A DNA stretch of 18,450 nucleotides, from positions 1-18,450 of the forward strand of contig JAEOTL010000341.1 in NCBI GenBank assembly GCA_016839845.1. Reading direction: 5' to 3'. Below, piece after piece: positions 6,857-15,115 of the stretch. The notes beneath the pieces are model-generated. The model was not told where the DNA came from and ran no database searches. It saw only the letters and a program-made list of their open reading frames with translations. The position numbers and the translations under genes were made by a program. This stretch comes from Promethearchaeota archaeon. Its GTDB lineage: Archaea > Asgardarchaeota > Lokiarchaeia > Sigynarchaeales > SOKP01. How positions within the stretch are numbered: position 1 is the stretch's first letter; each line of letters begins with the position of its first letter.

Positions 6857-7768
6857 ATGGAAGAGAGTAAATATAAAGACCATTTATTTCAGTTCCGCTC
6901 TGTTGAGAGAAAGAGGTTGCTATTATCACTCAGTATTACTTTAACGATAATGATTCTGGAAATAATTGGGGGCTTTCTAACTAACAGTATTGCACTCATT
7001 AGTGATGCTGGGCATATGTTTACTCATTCATTTGCGATAGCAATAAGTTTACTCGCGAATTTTATTGCAAGAAAACCCGCGTGTCATCATAGAACTTTTG
7101 GACTCTATCGGGCGGAAGTTCTCGCTGGTTTTATTAATGGTCTCTTTCTTATTCCAATTGTTGGAGTCATAATTTACGAAGCAATACTTAGGTTTTTAAA
7201 TCCTCAAGAAATAGGTGGTTTTTATATGCTAATTGTGGCATTTATCGGATTGACAGTAAATATAACGAGTATTCTTATCTTACAAGGAAATAGAAAATCA
7301 AGTTTAAACGTAAAAAGTGTATTTTATCACATGATTGCTGACGCTGCCTCATCAATAGGCATAGTGGTTGCTGCTTTTATTATTATTGCGACTAATCTCG
7401 TTATACTTGATCCAATTGTTAGTTTAGGCATCTCAATTGTAATTTTATATTGGTCTTGGGGAATTTTGCGAGATTCTACACGCATACTTCTTGAAATGGC
7501 ACCGAAGGGAATGAATATCGAAGAAATTAATGAAGCTTTGAAAAAGAGTTTTCCTGTAATTATAGATGTCGATGATGCACATTTGTGGACTATTATCCCA
7601 AATATGCTCCTTTATACAGCACATATTAGACTAGAGGAAACAGACGTAAAAAGTGATCATGAGGAATTTATTTTACAAATAAGCGATTTTCTGTCAAATA
7701 AATATAATATACTAGAATCGACCATCCAAATCCAGCCGAAAGACATAGTTAAAGCATGTGATTTCTAA
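6857..7768 (+). CDS. cation diffusion facilitator (CDF/ZnT-like) metal transporter
   Basis: A 303-residue membrane protein that exports divalent metal ions, usually Zn2+, by proton antiport. Six transmembrane helices lie between residues about 20 and 205, followed by a cytoplasmic C-terminal domain (about 215-300, with His242 after IDVDDAHLW). The transport site is built from helix 2 (SDAGHMFTH, 49-57) and helix 5 (YHMIADAASS, 157-166). Helix 5 has the usual H-x3-D (His158, Asp162). In helix 2, the usual H-x3-D of the ZitB/CzcD/ZnT group is H-x3-H (His53, His57). HHRTFGLYRAEVLAGF (77-92) matches the conserved loop into helix 3. The start has a weak purine-rich GAGAAAG upstream and follows the OYE-like gene by 13 nt. 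A hairpin followed by T-rich sequence at 7799-7820 may end the transcript. Confidence 0.92.
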   Translation: MEESKYKDHLFQFRSVERKRLLLSLSITLTIMILEIIGGFLTNSIALISDAGHMFTHSFAIAISLLANFIARKPACHHRTFGLYRAEVLAGFINGLFLIPIVGVIIYEAILRFLNPQEIGGFYMLIVAFIGLTVNITSILILQGNRKSSLNVKSVFYHMIADAASSIGIVVAAFIIIATNLVILDPIVSLGISIVILYWSWGILRDSTRILLEMAPKGMNIEEINEALKKSFPVIIDVDDAHLWTIIPNMLLYTAHIRLEETDVKSDHEEFILQISDFLSNKYNILESTIQIQPKDIVKACDF

Positions 7769-7798
7769 ATAGTAAGAGCGTTAGATAAAAAAAAACTG

Positions 7799-7820
7799 TG
7801 AGTTATAATAACTCAATTTT
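7799..7820 (+). terminator. hairpin plus T tract after the CDF gene
   Basis: TGAGTTA (7799-7805) and TAACTCA (7809-7815) form a perfect 7-bp stem with a 3-nt loop, preceded by a run of nine A and followed by ATTTT. This resembles an intrinsic terminator 30 nt after the stop codon. A second 7-bp inverted repeat, TAAAAGA/TCTTTTA (7852-7870), lies nearer the next gene and overlaps a possible TATA element. AT-rich stems of this size can arise by chance. Confidence 0.35.
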
Positions 7821-7934
7821 GATACCTATGACTAATACCCTAGTAAAGAAATAAAAGAGTAAGTCTTTTAAATTTCAAATCTAATATGATTACTATTAAC
7901 AAAAATCAAATTGTTTCAAAAAGAGGAAAATAAT

Positions 7935-8381
7935 ATGGCTGACGATAGAAATATTGATCCCTTTGCCGTTATAATACTAGTTGCGAGTATTGTAGGGATT
8001 ATTCTACTAATGGCTACTGCTTTCGCTGGCTTTTACTCTGGTATGTACAATTATTATTCCTGTATATTTGGTTGTGAATATTATACTGGTGGTGATCTGG
8101 CAGCACAATGGATAGTAGTTATCCTTCTCATTGTGCAAATTGTTGTTGCATTGAACGACCTGCTTCCAAACAGATTTATAAGTATTGACAAATTAGAACT
8201 AATAGGAATGATTTTAGCAGGAGCAACACTCTTGTTTGCCTTTATAGGTCTTGGGATATTTGGTATAACCTATGGTTTTATAGGGGATCGTGAGTGGTGG
8301 GCGGAGACTGGCTTTTATGGAGTTGCTATTGCCGGTGTAATTAATATAATTCTGTTTTTACTGAAATTCAAAAATAAATAA
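7935..8381 (+). CDS. small four-helix integral membrane protein of unknown function
   Basis: I do not recognise a family. The 148-residue product starts at ATG 7935, supported by GAGG at 7923-7926 (spacing 8); an in-frame TTG at 7911 has no such support. Four hydrophobic segments are visible: about 10-33, 57-76, 88-112 and 126-144. The loop between helices 1 and 2 is aromatic-rich (GFYSGMYNYYSCIFGCEYY) and contains two cysteines four residues apart (Cys43, Cys47), which could form a disulfide or metal site if it faces outwards. The loop before helix 4 is GDREWWAETGFYG. The C-terminus ends in a short basic tail (LKFKNK), likely cytoplasmic. The tetraspan layout is common among uncharacterised archaeal membrane proteins. 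It is a single gene with its own upstream region of 166 nt and a strong T tract after it. Confidence 0.7.
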   Translation: MADDRNIDPFAVIILVASIVGIILLMATAFAGFYSGMYNYYSCIFGCEYYTGGDLAAQWIVVILLIVQIVVALNDLLPNRFISIDKLELIGMILAGATLLFAFIGLGIFGITYGFIGDREWWAETGFYGVAIAGVINIILFLLKFKNK

Positions 8382-8383
8382 TA

Positions 8384-8398
8384 TTTTTTTTTATTTTT
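8384..8398 (+). terminator. T-rich terminator after the four-helix protein gene
   Basis: T9-A-T5 starts 3 nt after the stop codon, without a stem: the usual U-tract signal for archaeal RNA polymerase. Confidence 0.5.
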
Positions 8399-8430
8399 AT
8401 TTAAAATTAAAGAGTTCCTTTAGAAATAAT

Positions 8431-8438
8431 AAAAAAAA
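8431..8438 (-). terminator. T8 tract after the acyl-CoA synthetase gene
   Basis: On the minus strand a run of eight T, followed by ATTATTT, lies 14-21 nt past the stop codon of the acyl-CoA synthetase gene. Together with the + strand tract it forms a two-way terminator in this 70-nt convergent gap. Confidence 0.45.
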
Positions 8439-8451
8439 GTAAGGAGTAATT

Positions 8452-10149
8452 TTATTTTTCTTCAAATGCTTTTTCTCTCAATTTTCTTCGAAATACTTTG
8501 CCTACTGCAGTTCGAGGTAACACATTTATAAATTCAACATGTCGGGGATACTTGTACCCTGCCATCTTATCTTTTGCCCATTCAATTATATCTCTTTCTG
8601 TAGTTTTGTCTTTGAATTCTGGTTTTAAGACAATGTAAGCTTTTATCGTTTCACCGATATTCGGATCTGGTGCGGGGACAACTCCTGCTTCTAATACAGC
8701 TGGATGTTCATATAATTTTTCCTCAACCTCACGGGGCATAACTTTATAACCCTTGTATTTGATCATGTCCTTAGTACGTCCTTCAATGTAGAAATAGCCT
8801 CGCTCGTCCATTCTTGCTAGATCCCCAGTTCTCAACCATCCATTTATAATTGTCTTTTCTGTCTCTTCTGGGTTTTTCCAATACCCTTTCATAACTTGTG
8901 GACCTTTGATGAGTAATTCACCGATTTCTCCTATTGACAATTCTTCCAAAGTTTCAGGATTTACTATTTTACTGTCAGTATCGATAATTGGAACGCCTAT
9001 ACTCTCTGATATAATCTCTGGCATCCAATTAGTAGCCGTATGAGTTATTGGTGATGTTTCAGTAAGTCCAAAACCTTGTCCTGGTTTAACTCCCGTAATT
9101 TCTTCCCATTTTCTTGAGATTTCTAGAGGGAGAGCTGCAGAACCAGAACCAGCAGTTTCAAGGCTAGAGAGGTCTCTCTCTGTAAAGTCTGGGGAGTTTA
9201 CGATCATTTGAAACATAACTGGGACGCCTACGAAAGTGGTTGCCTTGTAATACTCGATAGCTTCTAATATTTCTGAAGCATTAAATTGTGCAAACATAAC
9301 TAGCATTGCGGCAATTCGCATACTAATAATTACTACTTGAAAGCCAAAGGAGTGACACAAGGGAAGAATTGTTAAGCTTACTCTAGTTCCATATTCAGTT
9401 TCTTCTTCACCTTCTTCAGGTACACCTTGCATCAGCATAGCTGAGAGTGCATCCGAAACTAAATTATTATGTGTTAACATCACACCCTTTGGTAAACCAG
9501 TAGTCCCACCTGTATAAAGTAATGCTGCAACATCGTTTGTTGGGTCGAACTCCACCTCTGGTGGTTTAGGGGGCTTTCCTTCGATAAATTCTGCCAGGGT
9601 TATCGTTCCTTCCTTTGCCTCATCAGTACCAACAAGAATTAAATTCGGTAGGTCAACTTGCTTCCTTGCCCTTTTCATTGTTCTGTATTGATTTTTATGG
9701 GCAAAAACAGTTTTAATGTTTCCTGAATCCTTAATAATATGAACAACGTCTTCATCTTTAAGTAAGGAATTGATCGGAACGACAGCTGCTCCAGTTTCCA
9801 TTATTCCCAGGCAGCAAAATAAAAATTCCGGACAGTTGCTGGTCATGATTCCTACTGCATCTCCCTTCTTAACTCCTAGTTCAGCCAATGCATTCGCAAT
9901 TTTATCTGCTGTAGAGACTAATTCCCTGTAAGTATATTTTTTATCAGTTGGTTTATAGTAAACGCATACATTATTAGGGTACTTCAAGGCACTTTGCTTG
10001 ATAAATTCATGGACGGGTATTGGGTCAAATTTTATCGATTTTGGTATATTGTCAGGTCTGAATTTTAGCCATGGTCGATTTGGATTTTCGAGATAAGGAG
10101 ATTCGTTTTCAAGATCATAAAAAGGTTCCCAATCTGAATAATCTTTCAT
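8452..10149 (-). CDS. AMP-forming acyl-CoA synthetase (fatty-acid-CoA ligase family)
   Basis: A member of the ANL superfamily that adenylates a carboxylic acid with ATP and transfers the acyl group to CoA, the entry step for acid catabolism. Numbered from the first possible ATG (10230): P-loop A3 LLYTGGTTGLPKG (237-249), A5 GFGLTET (386-392), A7 GWLRTGDLARMDERGYFYIEGRTKDMIKYKGYK in pieces (464-496), and A10 PRTAVGKVFRRKL with catalytic Lys578. All core motifs are intact and length is normal. I place the start at ATG 10149: GAAGGT lies 6 nt upstream, and the 27 residues before it look like a transcribed leader. ATG 10155 and 10230 are alternatives. Chain-length preference cannot be read reliably. 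It is divergent from the SDR1 gene with about 87-168 nt between them. Confidence 0.93.
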   Translation of the reverse strand: MKDYSDWEPFYDLENESPYLENPNRPWLKFRPDNIPKSIKFDPIPVHEFIKQSALKYPNNVCVYYKPTDKKYTYRELVSTADKIANALAELGVKKGDAVGIMTSNCPEFLFCCLGIMETGAAVVPINSLLKDEDVVHIIKDSGNIKTVFAHKNQYRTMKRARKQVDLPNLILVGTDEAKEGTITLAEFIEGKPPKPPEVEFDPTNDVAALLYTGGTTGLPKGVMLTHNNLVSDALSAMLMQGVPEEGEEETEYGTRVSLTILPLCHSFGFQVVIISMRIAAMLVMFAQFNASEILEAIEYYKATTFVGVPVMFQMIVNSPDFTERDLSSLETAGSGSAALPLEISRKWEEITGVKPGQGFGLTETSPITHTATNWMPEIISESIGVPIIDTDSKIVNPETLEELSIGEIGELLIKGPQVMKGYWKNPEETEKTIINGWLRTGDLARMDERGYFYIEGRTKDMIKYKGYKVMPREVEEKLYEHPAVLEAGVVPAPDPNIGETIKAYIVLKPEFKDKTTERDIIEWAKDKMAGYKYPRHVEFINVLPRTAVGKVFRRKLREKAFEEK

Positions 10150-10230
10150 TTTCATACCTTCAATTTTTTGATTTATTAAAATCGTCATTAGAAAATCTTT
10201 CTGAAAATTTAAAAGTATTTTCTTTTGCAT

Positions 10231-10317
10231 CCCGAAAATAATTTATGGATCTCTTCGAAACTTTTTATGGTTTATTGCATTACTCATAAATTATTATCAA
10301 AGCAAGATTGAGAACAT
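10231..10317. promoter_or_regulatory. divergent promoter region, acyl-CoA synthetase / SDR1
   Basis: CTTTTTATGG (10261-10270) is TATA-like on the + strand and reads CCATAAAAAG on the minus strand, so one element might serve both directions. A second + strand candidate, ATAAATTA (10286-10293), is about 28 nt before ATG 10318. Neither gene has a convincing SD in this stretch (GAGAAC precedes ATG 10318 weakly). Confidence 0.3.
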
Positions 10318-11223
10318 ATGGATGAATTTAAAGGTAAGAACGGTTTTATTACGGGAGCTGCCAGCGGAATAGGTCGCTCCTTTGCTCTCGCACTCGCAAA
10401 AAGGGGGATGAATCTTTATATCACTGACATAAATATGATAGGTTTGGAAAACGTTAAATCTGAAGTTGAAAAAGAAGGAGTTAAGGTTATTGCTAGCAAG
10501 TGTGATGTATCAAAATACGAGGACTTTGAAAAAGCAGCAAATGTTTTTTTTGAGAAATTAGGTGAAGTAGATCTTCTCATAAATAATGCGGGAATCTCGA
10601 TGGGTATGGATATGCTTAATATAGACCTAGAAGTTTGGAAAAAGGTAATGGACACGAATTTGAACAGTATTATTCATTCAATAAAGGCGTTTCTCCCGCG
10701 CATGGTTAAACGAGGATCAGGATATATTGTTAATAATGCATCAGGGGCGGGTGTCTCGGGATCAGCCGAACCCCTCCCCTATGTTGCTTCAAAATTTGGA
10801 GTAGTAGGCCTTTCAGAAACTTTTTTTGCTCGTTTAAAACCTCTTGGCATTAATGTGTCTGTTCTTGTACCAATGTGGGTAAAAACTAATATAATAAAGG
10901 TGGATCTTGATAAAATGCAATATCCTCCTAAGTTGTTAGAAGACTTTGGAAAGCAAAAATTAGATAAAGCTTATGGATCATTAATGGATGTTATTGCGAG
11001 CGGAGCTATTTCACCTGATGATGCTGTCGCTAAATATTTAGAGGGAATTGAAAAAAACCATTTATATATCTTTGATAATCCGTATTATTATGATCTCCTG
11101 GCTATGAAAGGAGCTAACCCTCGTCAGTATGAACAGATGTTAGTAGAAGGAATAGTAAATCGAGGAAAAGCTTTTAGGGAACATTTTCATAACCATGGAA
11201 TTAATATCGAAGATTATATGTAA
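10318..11223 (+). CDS. short-chain dehydrogenase/reductase (SDR1)
   Basis: A 301-residue classical SDR, an NAD(H)-dependent oxidoreductase of hydroxyl/keto groups. The glycine motif TGAASGIG is at 12-19, Asp37 at the end of strand 2 (LYITDIN) argues for NAD(H) over NADP(H), NNAG is at 89-92, and the catalytic set is Ser142 (NNASGAG) with Tyr155 and Lys159 (YVASK). The C-terminal tail of about 60 residues is longer than in minimal SDRs and shares the LYIF segment with SDR2 and SDR3, but it is otherwise the most divergent of the three. Head-to-head with the acyl-CoA synthetase gene and 34 nt upstream of SDR2, it probably belongs to the same acyl/alcohol pathway, for example as a 3-hydroxyacyl-CoA dehydrogenase-like enzyme. 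The substrate is inference. Confidence 0.9.
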   Translation: MDEFKGKNGFITGAASGIGRSFALALAKRGMNLYITDINMIGLENVKSEVEKEGVKVIASKCDVSKYEDFEKAANVFFEKLGEVDLLINNAGISMGMDMLNIDLEVWKKVMDTNLNSIIHSIKAFLPRMVKRGSGYIVNNASGAGVSGSAEPLPYVASKFGVVGLSETFFARLKPLGINVSVLVPMWVKTNIIKVDLDKMQYPPKLLEDFGKQKLDKAYGSLMDVIASGAISPDDAVAKYLEGIEKNHLYIFDNPYYYDLLAMKGANPRQYEQMLVEGIVNRGKAFREHFHNHGINIEDYM

Positions 11224-11257
11224 ATTTTACCTTAAAGTATAAATTTAAATGATTAAA

Positions 11258-12145
11258 ATGAAAGAATTCAAAAATAAAGTAGCGGTTATCACCGGAGCTG
11301 GAAGTGGGATAGGTTTAGCATTAGCTGAACGCTGTGCAAAAGAAGGCATGAAAGTGATAGCAGCAGATATTGATAAAATAGGTTTGAGAAGGGTCCAAAG
11401 AAGGATTAAAAGAATAGGTGGGGAATCGATTGCAATATTGACAAATGTCTCTAAAACAAATGACATTCAGGCATTGGCTGAGAAGACAATTGACACTTAT
11501 GGAGCTGTGCATTTGTTGGTTAATAATGCAGGAATCGGAAATACAAAATATACTTGGGAGTATACAATGAAAGATTGGGAATGGCAATTAGGAGTAAATT
11601 TATGGGGGGTAATTCATGGCATCAGAATCTTTGCACCGATAATGTTAAAGCAAAATGATGAATGTCACATCGTAAATGTCTCATCGATGGAAGGAATGTT
11701 TAAAGGAAGTGGTCCAGGTGGTGCAGTTTACGGAGCGAGTAAGCACGCTGTGGTCTCCTTGACTGAAACCCTACAACTGGACTTGGAACTCAAAGAAATC
11801 GATAAATTAAAGGTGTCAGTAGTATGTCCGGGATTTGTAAATACAAGAATATTTTTAGGAGATATTCATCGTCCCGAAGAGTTTCAAAATCCCCCAACTA
11901 CTCAAGACGAAGACAGAGGACAAAGATATCTAGCTAATATGGCAAAAAAATTCGGATACAGTTATGAATCTGGTTTTGAAGAAGTCTTTCAAGAAACAAA
12001 ACTTATGACCTCCGAAGAGGCAGCGGATATTATATTTCAAGGGATAAGAGAAGGTAAATTCTATATTTTTACCCATAAAGATCCGATCATGAAGGGACTA
12101 GTAAGAATGAGATTTGATGAGATTCTTAAAGAGCTTGAGACTTAA
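11258..12145 (+). CDS. short-chain dehydrogenase/reductase (SDR2), paralogue of SDR3
   Basis: A classical SDR. Counted from the first ATG (11249): TGAGSGIG 15-22, Asp40 (IAADID) indicating NAD(H), NNAG 92-95, VNVSS with catalytic Ser at 145-146, Tyr161 and Lys165 (YGASK), and PGFV 194-197. I chose ATG 11258 because its product, MKEFKNKVAVITGAGSGIG, lines up exactly with the SDR3 N-terminus; the upstream ATG adds three residues. No SD is seen, and the 34-nt gap after SDR1 suggests co-transcription. It is close to SDR3 along the whole length (23 of the first 30 residues identical by hand), including the shared C-terminal YIFTHKD segment, and so is a local duplicate. An insertion around 216-250 (TTQDEDRGQRYLANMAKKF) is longer than in SDR3 and probably shapes the substrate lid. 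Confidence 0.9.
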   Translation: MKEFKNKVAVITGAGSGIGLALAERCAKEGMKVIAADIDKIGLRRVQRRIKRIGGESIAILTNVSKTNDIQALAEKTIDTYGAVHLLVNNAGIGNTKYTWEYTMKDWEWQLGVNLWGVIHGIRIFAPIMLKQNDECHIVNVSSMEGMFKGSGPGGAVYGASKHAVVSLTETLQLDLELKEIDKLKVSVVCPGFVNTRIFLGDIHRPEEFQNPPTTQDEDRGQRYLANMAKKFGYSYESGFEEVFQETKLMTSEEAADIIFQGIREGKFYIFTHKDPIMKGLVRMRFDEILKELET

Positions 12146-12208
12146 AGTATAATAAATAATCTAAATAAATTAAATCAAAAGTTAATAAGTTAAGTAGGGA
12201 AGCCTATA

Positions 12209-12757
12209 TTGATAGCACTTGCAACAGAGCAGTTGATTATTCGAAATTTCACATCAGTAGATGGTGATGATCTTTTTCAAATAGGAACGAATTATGAAAA
12301 ATCTGAATATGCCAAATATGACCATGGTCCGTGGCCAGATTCCCCGGAAGTTTACAAAGGAATCGTAGAATCGTGGTCTAAAAATGATGATTTTCTTGCA
12401 GTCATTTTAAAAGAGAAAAATAAAATGATTGGATTCATATCAGTACCAAGAAAAAGCAATAAAACCTTCGATTTTGGGTTTGTGTTCCATCCCAATTATC
12501 ATGGTAGTGCGTATGCTACAGAGGCATGCAAAGTTGTACTCAAGTATATCTTTGAGACATTCCAAGCAGTTCAAGTTAATACTGGAACTGCTAAAGAAAA
12601 TAGTCCTTCTTGTAACCTATTAAAACGATTAGGCTTTACCTCCACTGGTGAAAATAATGTATCGTTTAGAACAGATGAAGATGGAAATCCAATTGAATTT
12701 GTAGCATTAGATTTTATGCTTTCAAGAGAGGATTACCTACAAAAATATGTATCTTAA
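12209..12757 (+). CDS. GNAT-family N-acetyltransferase (RimJ/RimL-like)
   Basis: A 182-residue acetyl-CoA-dependent N-acyltransferase. The opening ATEQLIIRNFTSVDGDDLFQI matches the RimJ/RimL branch (TERLxLRxxxxxDxxxL). The acetyl-CoA site is the FGFVFHPNYHGSAYATEACKVVLKYIFE stretch (residues about 88-115 in pieces), with the usual Q/R-x-x-G-x-G/A loop present as YHGSAYA, and a C-terminal NSPSCNLLKRLGFTSTG motif typical of the family. The TTG start is supported by AGGGA at 12196-12200 (spacing 8), and an in-frame stop lies just upstream at 12191. It is a separate unit between SDR2 (63-nt gap) and the convergent MDR1 gene (31-nt gap). The acceptor (protein N-terminus, antibiotic or small amine) is unknown, and it may have nothing to do with the surrounding dehydrogenases. 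Confidence 0.88.
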   Translation: MIALATEQLIIRNFTSVDGDDLFQIGTNYEKSEYAKYDHGPWPDSPEVYKGIVESWSKNDDFLAVILKEKNKMIGFISVPRKSNKTFDFGFVFHPNYHGSAYATEACKVVLKYIFETFQAVQVNTGTAKENSPSCNLLKRLGFTSTGENNVSFRTDEDGNPIEFVALDFMLSREDYLQKYVS

Positions 12758-12788
12758 GAAAATTTCTCCCAAAATATAAGAAAAGAGC

Positions 12789-13808
12789 TTAGGGCTTTAT
12801 CAAAACCTTTACAGACTCTCCAACGTTACATTGGGTTTCAAAGGCTTCTTTTATCTGTTCCAAGGGAAATTCATGGCTAATCAATTTTGACATATCAATT
12901 TTTTTGGAGGCCATTAATTCAATACATTTCTCTACTTCCTCGCGTTCAAATCCGTAAGAGCCCTTGATAACTATTTGTTTACCGATCATTGGAAGCAGGT
13001 TCAGCTTTACATCTGATTCAAATATCCCATGAACTACAATCCTCCCTGTTCTTGGAAAAGCCAAATTAATGGCATGCTGGAGAACAACTGGTCCCTCATG
13101 TTGTTTCATGTACCCAACACAGTCATAAATAACATCCACTTTGGGCACCTTCATGGCGGGCATAAGTTCTAAAGGGACTAACTCAACCAGCTGGTTAATT
13201 TTTGTTAAGGGGTGGTCTTTGCTAGCATTAATAACTTCATCTGCTCCCAACTCCTTAGCAACTTTTAATCGATAATCGGACAGGTCTACTACTATAATTT
13301 TATTTATATCTAGTTCAAGTGCCTTCAAACACTGAATAATACCTAATCCTATGCATCCTGCCCCAAAAATAACTATATTATCTCCTTCAGTAGGATTTCC
13401 CTTCAACATGGCATGGTAGGAATTGCTTATTGGCTCAAGTGTTGCAGCTTCCTCAAAGGAGATCTCTGGGGGAATTTGAACGATATTAAAACCCGATACA
13501 TAGGGAACAGAAACATATTCTGCCATACCTCCATTATTAAAAGCCACCACTCTGTCCCCCTCCTTTACCTCTTTAACATTCTTTCCAACTTTCACTACTA
13601 CACCACTAAATTCATGACCGGGGATTCCACCTTTTTTTGATGGTTTCAAAAGAATGAGGCTAAACATATTTAACTTATATAAGTGTAAATCAGAACCGCA
13701 AATTCCACAAGCTTTGACGTTTATGAGAATTTCGTTATCCAGAATTTCTGGTTTTTCCACATCTTCCATCTTGATGTCTTTTGGGCCATAAAAAATTCCT
13801 GCTTTCAT
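12789..13808 (-). CDS. zinc-dependent medium-chain dehydrogenase (MDR1), lacking the structural zinc lobe
   Basis: A GroES-like plus Rossmann dehydrogenase of the polyol/threonine/alcohol dehydrogenase group. Counting from ATG 13817: CGICGSDLH (37-45; zinc ligand Cys40), GHEFSG (67-72; His68, Glu69), the LEPISNSYHAM stretch with Glu128 as the probable fourth zinc ligand, GAGCIGLG (152-159), and VVDLSD with Asp178 for NAD(H). The four-cysteine structural-zinc lobe usually found between GDRV and AEYV is absent (only about 8 residues lie there), so only the catalytic zinc is expected. ATG 13808 is preferred: it aligns with the MDR2 start, and both genes have an SD-like AGAGG/AGGGA 11-12 nt upstream followed by TGACAAAA. 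About two thirds of the first 100 residues match MDR2. It is a tandem duplicate; the substrate is unknown. Confidence 0.9.
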   Translation of the reverse strand: MKAGIFYGPKDIKMEDVEKPEILDNEILINVKACGICGSDLHLYKLNMFSLILLKPSKKGGIPGHEFSGVVVKVGKNVKEVKEGDRVVAFNNGGMAEYVSVPYVSGFNIVQIPPEISFEEAATLEPISNSYHAMLKGNPTEGDNIVIFGAGCIGLGIIQCLKALELDINKIIVVDLSDYRLKVAKELGADEVINASKDHPLTKINQLVELVPLELMPAMKVPKVDVIYDCVGYMKQHEGPVVLQHAINLAFPRTGRIVVHGIFESDVKLNLLPMIGKQIVIKGSYGFEREEVEKCIELMASKKIDMSKLISHEFPLEQIKEAFETQCNVGESVKVLIKP

Positions 13809-13986
13809 TTTTGTCATTTCCTCTTAAATATTTTTTAAAGACTAGTTCAATAATTGTTCCTCTATTTCGAAAATTTATATAGTTATAGGTTTCTTGGTTT
13901 AGATTCAGATCAAAAGCCAATTCCATAGAGATGAATTTGAATTTTGATTCATAGTTTTAGATTTAAATTTAATTTGAACCCAAAAA

Positions 13987-15003
13987 CTAAGGTTTTATTA
14001 TAACTTTTATAGATTCCTCAATATTACACTGAGTTTCAAATGCCTCACTCGCATGGTCTAATTGAAATTCATGAGTAATTATTTTCGACTGATCCACTTC
14101 TTTGGTTCGTAGTAATTCCAGACATTTTTCAACTTCTTCAGGAAGAAATCCGTATGATCCTAGAATTGCTGTTTGTTTCCACACCAGGGGGAGAAAATTC
14201 ATGGGAATATTATCTTCAAATAAGGCGTGTACTACAATTCTACCTGTTCCTGGACGAATTATGTCTAAAGCTTTTTGAAGGGCGATAGAATTTTTAAAAT
14301 CTTGCATGTATCCCGCACAATCATATATAATATCTACATTAGGAACAATTATTGCTGCATTAGATAATAAAGGAGAAGTCCCCAAATAGCGAACTATTTC
14401 GTTATAAAGATCCTTCTTTCCGATATTAACAATTCCATCAGCACCCAATTGTTTCGCAGTGCTCAATCGGGAATCCGAATAATCAATTATAACATTATTC
14501 TTCATGTTTACTTCAAAGGCTTTCATACATTGGATAATTCCCAATCCTATTGTTCCTGCCCCAAAAATAACACTATTTTCACCCTTAGCAGGATTCCCCT
14601 TCATCATCGCATGGTAAGAATTGCTTAAGGGTTCAAGTGTTGCTGCTTCCTCATAGGTTACCTCGGATGGTATCTGAACTACATTAGATGGGGTAAGAGT
14701 TACAGGCACATATTCAGCCATCCCACCAAATGCAAATGCTGCAACTCTATCACCTTCTTTAATACCTGAAACTTTACTCCCAACTTCTTTTACCACACCA
14801 CTAAATTCATGACCGGGTATGCCACCTTTTTCTAATGGTCTTACCAGACCTTCAGCATACAAATTCAATTTATACATATGTAAATCTGAACCACATATCC
14901 CACAAGCTTTAACTTTTATGAGTATTTGATTATCCTCAATAATTGGATCTTCTACTTCTTCTGTTCTGATGTCTCGTGGACCATAATAAACTGCTGCCTT
15001 CAT
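13987..15003 (-). CDS. zinc-dependent medium-chain dehydrogenase (MDR2), paralogue of MDR1
   Basis: A 338-residue NAD-dependent alcohol/polyol dehydrogenase-like enzyme. Zinc ligands are expected at Cys37 (CGICGSDLH), His65/Glu66 (GHEF) and Glu124 (LEPLSNSYHAM); the nucleotide site is GAGTIGLG (148-155) with Asp174 (VIIDYSD), favouring NAD(H). As in MDR1, the structural zinc lobe is missing. The C-terminal third differs more from MDR1 (around 190-230 and 270-300), where substrate pocket and dimer surface lie. It precedes MDR1 on the minus strand with a 169-178-nt gap that has its own TATA-like sequence, so the two may be transcribed separately. It is head-to-head with SDR3 over 143 nt, so MDR2 and SDR3 could be co-regulated and act on successive or related alcohol/ketone intermediates (inference). 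Confidence 0.9.
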   Translation of the reverse strand: MKAAVYYGPRDIRTEEVEDPIIEDNQILIKVKACGICGSDLHMYKLNLYAEGLVRPLEKGGIPGHEFSGVVKEVGSKVSGIKEGDRVAAFAFGGMAEYVPVTLTPSNVVQIPSEVTYEEAATLEPLSNSYHAMMKGNPAKGENSVIFGAGTIGLGIIQCMKAFEVNMKNNVIIDYSDSRLSTAKQLGADGIVNIGKKDLYNEIVRYLGTSPLLSNAAIIVPNVDIIYDCAGYMQDFKNSIALQKALDIIRPGTGRIVVHALFEDNIPMNFLPLVWKQTAILGSYGFLPEEVEKCLELLRTKEVDQSKIITHEFQLDHASEAFETQCNIEESIKVIIKP

Positions 15004-15115
15004 TTTGTCAAACTATCCCTTGAATCATCATCAATTTATTTTTTAATATTTGATTCTTTTTTCAAACCTATTTATATTTATATGTTTCATAATTCAAAGT
15101 CGGGTATATTAAAAA

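Noticed and set aside
6555..6929. A 124-codon minus-strand frame across the OYE/CDF junction.
   Set aside because: Both sense genes are well supported here, including the Fe-S cysteines of the OYE-like protein; no motif or start signal in the antisense frame.
8384..8440. A/T homopolymer runs considered as a possible small RNA or origin element.
   Set aside because: The tracts sit exactly behind two convergent stop codons and are fully explained as U-tract terminators.
13735..13926. A 63-codon minus-strand frame ahead of MDR1.
   Set aside because: It overlaps the MDR1 start in another frame, where the zinc-dehydrogenase N-terminus is conserved with MDR2; its product is low-complexity and unlike any family.
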